Part shown: one piece after another, positions 3,468 through 5,563 of the stretch
How positions within the stretch are numbered: the first letter of the stretch is position 1
Layout of the letters: every line of letters begins with the position of its first letter
Assembly: GCA_027030825.1 (NCBI GenBank)
Contig: JALVEM010000025.1
Coordinates: 1 to 5,563 of the forward strand
Origin: Thiohalobacter sp.
GTDB lineage: Bacteria > Pseudomonadota > Gammaproteobacteria > Thiohalobacterales > Thiohalobacteraceae
Reading direction: 5' to 3'
DNA length: 5,563 bases
Notes under the pieces: model-generated
Told to the model about the DNA's origin: nothing
Database searches by the model: none
The model's input: the letters and a program-made list of their open reading frames with translations, nothing else
Position numbers and translations under genes: made by a program

Positions 3468-5563
3468 TCACAGCAGCTCGAGCGTGCGCTTGGCCTCGTC
3501 GGTCCAGTCGAAGGTGCCCATCTTCAGCGCCTGCTCCAGCTCGGCCTTCGCCTTCTCGGGCTGGCCGGCCTTGTAGTACGCCATGCCGAGGTGATAGTGG
3601 AAGATGGCCACCTGCGGCGCGGCCTTCGCCACCTGCTCCAGGATCTCCACGGCCTTCGCGTAGTCCCCCTTCTTGTAGTGATACCAGGCCACCGTATCCA
3701 GGAAGACCGGCTGCTGCGTCTTCGCCAGCTTCTCGACCAGCCCGGCCGCCCGTTCCAGGCTCTCCGCGTCCCCCTTCTCCGTCAGCAGCGCCGCCAGGTT
3801 GTTGCTGGCGATGGCGTTGTCCGGATGGCGCTCCAGCACCTTCTCGTACAGGGCAATGGCCCCGTCGATGTCGCCCGCCTTCTCCTTGAGCGCCGCCAGA
3901 CCGAACGCGGCCTGAAGATCGCCCGGATTGCGCTCGAGTATGGCCTCGAAGGTCTTCATGGCCGCCTTCGTGTCGCCCTTGCCGAGATAGGCCCGGGCCA
4001 GCAGCAGCCGGGCCTTGTCGTCATCGGGGAAGCGCTTCAGATGGTCCTGCAGCTGCCCGACGGCCTTGTCGTACTGCTTGAGCGCGATGTAGACGCTGCC
4101 GAGCATCTTGCGGGCGGTGGGATCCTCCGGATTCTCCGCCAGCATCTTCTTCAGCCGGTCCTCGGCTTCCTCCGGATTGTCGAGCGCCAGCTCCACCCGG
4201 GTCAGCTCGGCCAGGATCTCGGGATTGCCAGGCGCCTTCTCCAGCGCCGTCTCGAACTCCTTGCGGGCCAGATCGAACTGCTTCTGCGCCACATAGAGCC
4301 GGCCCATGCGCAACCAGCCTTCGGGATCGTTGGGCGCGGCCTGCTTCATCTGCTCGAGCACCGGGATCACGCCCTCGACGTCACGACGCGCCGCCAGCAC
4401 CTCCGACTTGAGCTTGAGCGCTTCCATGTTGCCCGGCTGCGCCTTGAGCAGGGCGTCGAGCTGCTCTTCGGCCTTGTCCGGCTTCTTCGTCACCAGATAG
4501 AAGCGGGCCGCCCGCAACCGCACCTTCGGGTCGGCCGGCTTGAGCTGGACGGCCTTCTCGATGTTCTCCTCGGCGAGCGCCACGTCCCCGCTGCGCAGAT
4601 GCGCTTCGGCCAGGAGCTGCAGGGCCTCGACATTGTCCGGCTGCTCCTTCAGCACCACCCGCAGCGCGGCCACGGCATCCTCGTGCTTCTTCTCCGCCAG
4701 ATCCATGCGGGCCTTGAGCAGCAGGGCATCGAGATCCTTCGGGTTCTCGGCCAGCACCTCGTCCACCCAGCGGCGGGCCTCGGCCAGATCACGCTTCGCC
4801 AGCGCCATGCGCGCCAGCTCGTTGCGCGCCTTGAGCCCCGCCGGCTCCGTGTCCCAGCGGTCGATGATGCGGTTGAGCACGCGACGGGCGTCCGCATCCC
4901 GCTTCGTGCCTTCGTACAGGCGTGCCAGCGCGAACCGCAGGCTGTCCTCTTCCGGCAGTTTGGCGATGGCCTCCTGCAACAGCGTCTCGGCCTGCGCCAC
5001 GCCCCGCCGCTTGACCAGCAGATCGGCGAGGATGAGATAGCGCTTGGGATCTTCCGGATCGGCCTGGATGGCCTCGCGCAGCACGCGCTCGGCATCGTCC
5101 ACCCGATTGATCTGGGCATAGAAGGAAGCCAGCGCCACCCGGTAGTTCAGCTCTTCCGGATGCTGCCTGACCAGGGCTTCCATCACCTGGGCGGCCTCGT
5201 CGTTGCGCTTGTGTTTCGCATACAGCCGGGCCAGCTGCAGCCGCAGCCCGGCGTGATCGGGCAGCTTCTCGACACCTGCCTTCAGGGTGGCGATGGCCTC
5301 GTCCGTCTTTCCGGCCTGGTCGAGCAGCGTGGCCTTGAGCAGGTAGGCGGCGTCATGGTCCGCCTTCTTCGCCAGCACCCTGTCCAACAGGGCCAGCGCC
5401 TCCTCCGACTTGCCGTCCCGCGCGAGCAGCGCCGCCTTCAGCGTCAGGCCCTGCACGTTCTCGGGATCGCGCTTGAGGATCTCCTCGACCTGCTCGCGTG
5501 CCCTGGCCAGCGCCTCCTTCTCGGCCTCGGTGTTGCCCTGCTGCTTCATGGCGTTGGCCTGCA
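3468..5563 (-). CDS. Large TPR-repeat protein, possibly PrsT-like (N-terminus outside window)
   Basis: The reading frame is open to the right edge, giving about 697 visible codons ending in TLELL and TGA at 3470-3468. The ATG at 5549 is probably not the start, because in-frame codons (Q-A-N-A) continue upstream without a stop. The visible part is almost wholly tetratricopeptide repeats of about 34 residues, roughly 18-20 of them. They show the usual small and aromatic residues of helix A (LGSVYIALKQYDKAV, LARAYLGKGDTKAAM, LGMAYYKAGQPEKAK) and Pro near the repeat end (ENPEDP, ERHPDN, KAAPND). Such superhelical arrays bind proteins or polymers. PEP-CTERM/XrtA loci often encode a TPR lipoprotein of about 900 residues, PrsT, so the neighbouring prsK-prsR makes that the leading identity. 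The lipobox that would confirm it is not visible, and a generic TPR protein cannot be excluded. It has the same orientation as prsK but lies 1.17 kb upstream, so a shared transcript is uncertain. Confidence 0.88.
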   Translation of the reverse strand, partial: QANAMKQQGNTEAEKEALARAREQVEEILKRDPENVQGLTLKAALLARDGKSEEALALLDRVLAKKADHDAAYLLKATLLDQAGKTDEAIATLKAGVEKLPDHAGLRLQLARLYAKHKRNDEAAQVMEALVRQHPEELNYRVALASFYAQINRVDDAERVLREAIQADPEDPKRYLILADLLVKRRGVAQAETLLQEAIAKLPEEDSLRFALARLYEGTKRDADARRVLNRIIDRWDTEPAGLKARNELARMALAKRDLAEARRWVDEVLAENPKDLDALLLKARMDLAEKKHEDAVAALRVVLKEQPDNVEALQLLAEAHLRSGDVALAEENIEKAVQLKPADPKVRLRAARFYLVTKKPDKAEEQLDALLKAQPGNMEALKLKSEVLAARRDVEGVIPVLEQMKQAAPNDPEGWLRMGRLYVAQKQFDLARKEFETALEKAPGNPEILAELTRVELALDNPEEAEDRLKKMLAENPEDPTARKMLGSVYIALKQYDKAVGQLQDHLKRFPDDDKARLLLARAYLGKGDTKAAMKTFEAILERNPGDLQAAFGLAALKEKAGDIDGAIALYEKVLERHPDNAIASNNLAALLTEKGDAESLERAAGLVEKLAKTQQPVFLDTVAWYHYKKGDYAKAVEILEQVAKAAPQVAIFHYHLGMAYYKAGQPEKAKAELEQALKMGTFDWTDEAKRTLELL

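Noticed and set aside
3460..3474. TGGCAC on the + strand as a -24 sigma-54 element
   Set aside because: The expected TTGC at -12 is absent (CAGC) and it points into the TPR gene in antisense.

Overview
The window looks like a fragment of a GC-rich proteobacterial chromosome. It holds part of the regulatory block that accompanies XrtA/PEP-CTERM exosortase and exopolysaccharide loci. A beta- or gammaproteobacterium is likely, but the species cannot be told from the sequence. All three supported genes lie on the minus strand, so transcription runs from high to low coordinates: a large TPR-repeat protein (3468 to beyond 5563, N-terminus outside the window), a 1.17 kb intergenic region, the membrane histidine kinase PrsK (2301 to 151, complete), and the start of the response regulator PrsR (191 to beyond 1). 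prsK and prsR overlap by 41 bp and should be co-transcribed. PrsK would sense a signal at the membrane and phosphorylate PrsR. In the known family PrsR is an NtrC-type, sigma-54-dependent activator of PEP-CTERM protein genes. The TPR protein is a plausible PrsT-like partner of the same system, although only its TPR part is visible.

The intergenic region (2302-3467) has no convincing gene. It is dominated by four copies of a 117-124 bp palindromic element (E1-E4) bounded by GTC...GAC. E1-E3 sit inside a tandem array with units of 233 and 223 bp. E2 and E3, with their left flank, form a perfect 144 bp direct repeat. Each element can be folded by eye into three hairpin arms closed by GTC/GAC, with all helices meeting flush, like a four-way junction. 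Differences between E4 and E1-E3 in the arm stems are compensatory, so the fold seems to have been maintained. Solo left-arm motifs, short hairpins followed by five T, a 9-bp tandem TTTCCGTG repeat and a repeat remnant next to the TPR gene stop fill the rest.

The coding content is a known type of system. The most unusual content is the structured repeat array between the TPR gene and prsK. Its resemblance to short palindromic intergenic repeats of other proteobacteria is from general knowledge. Its exact family, mobility and function are not established here.
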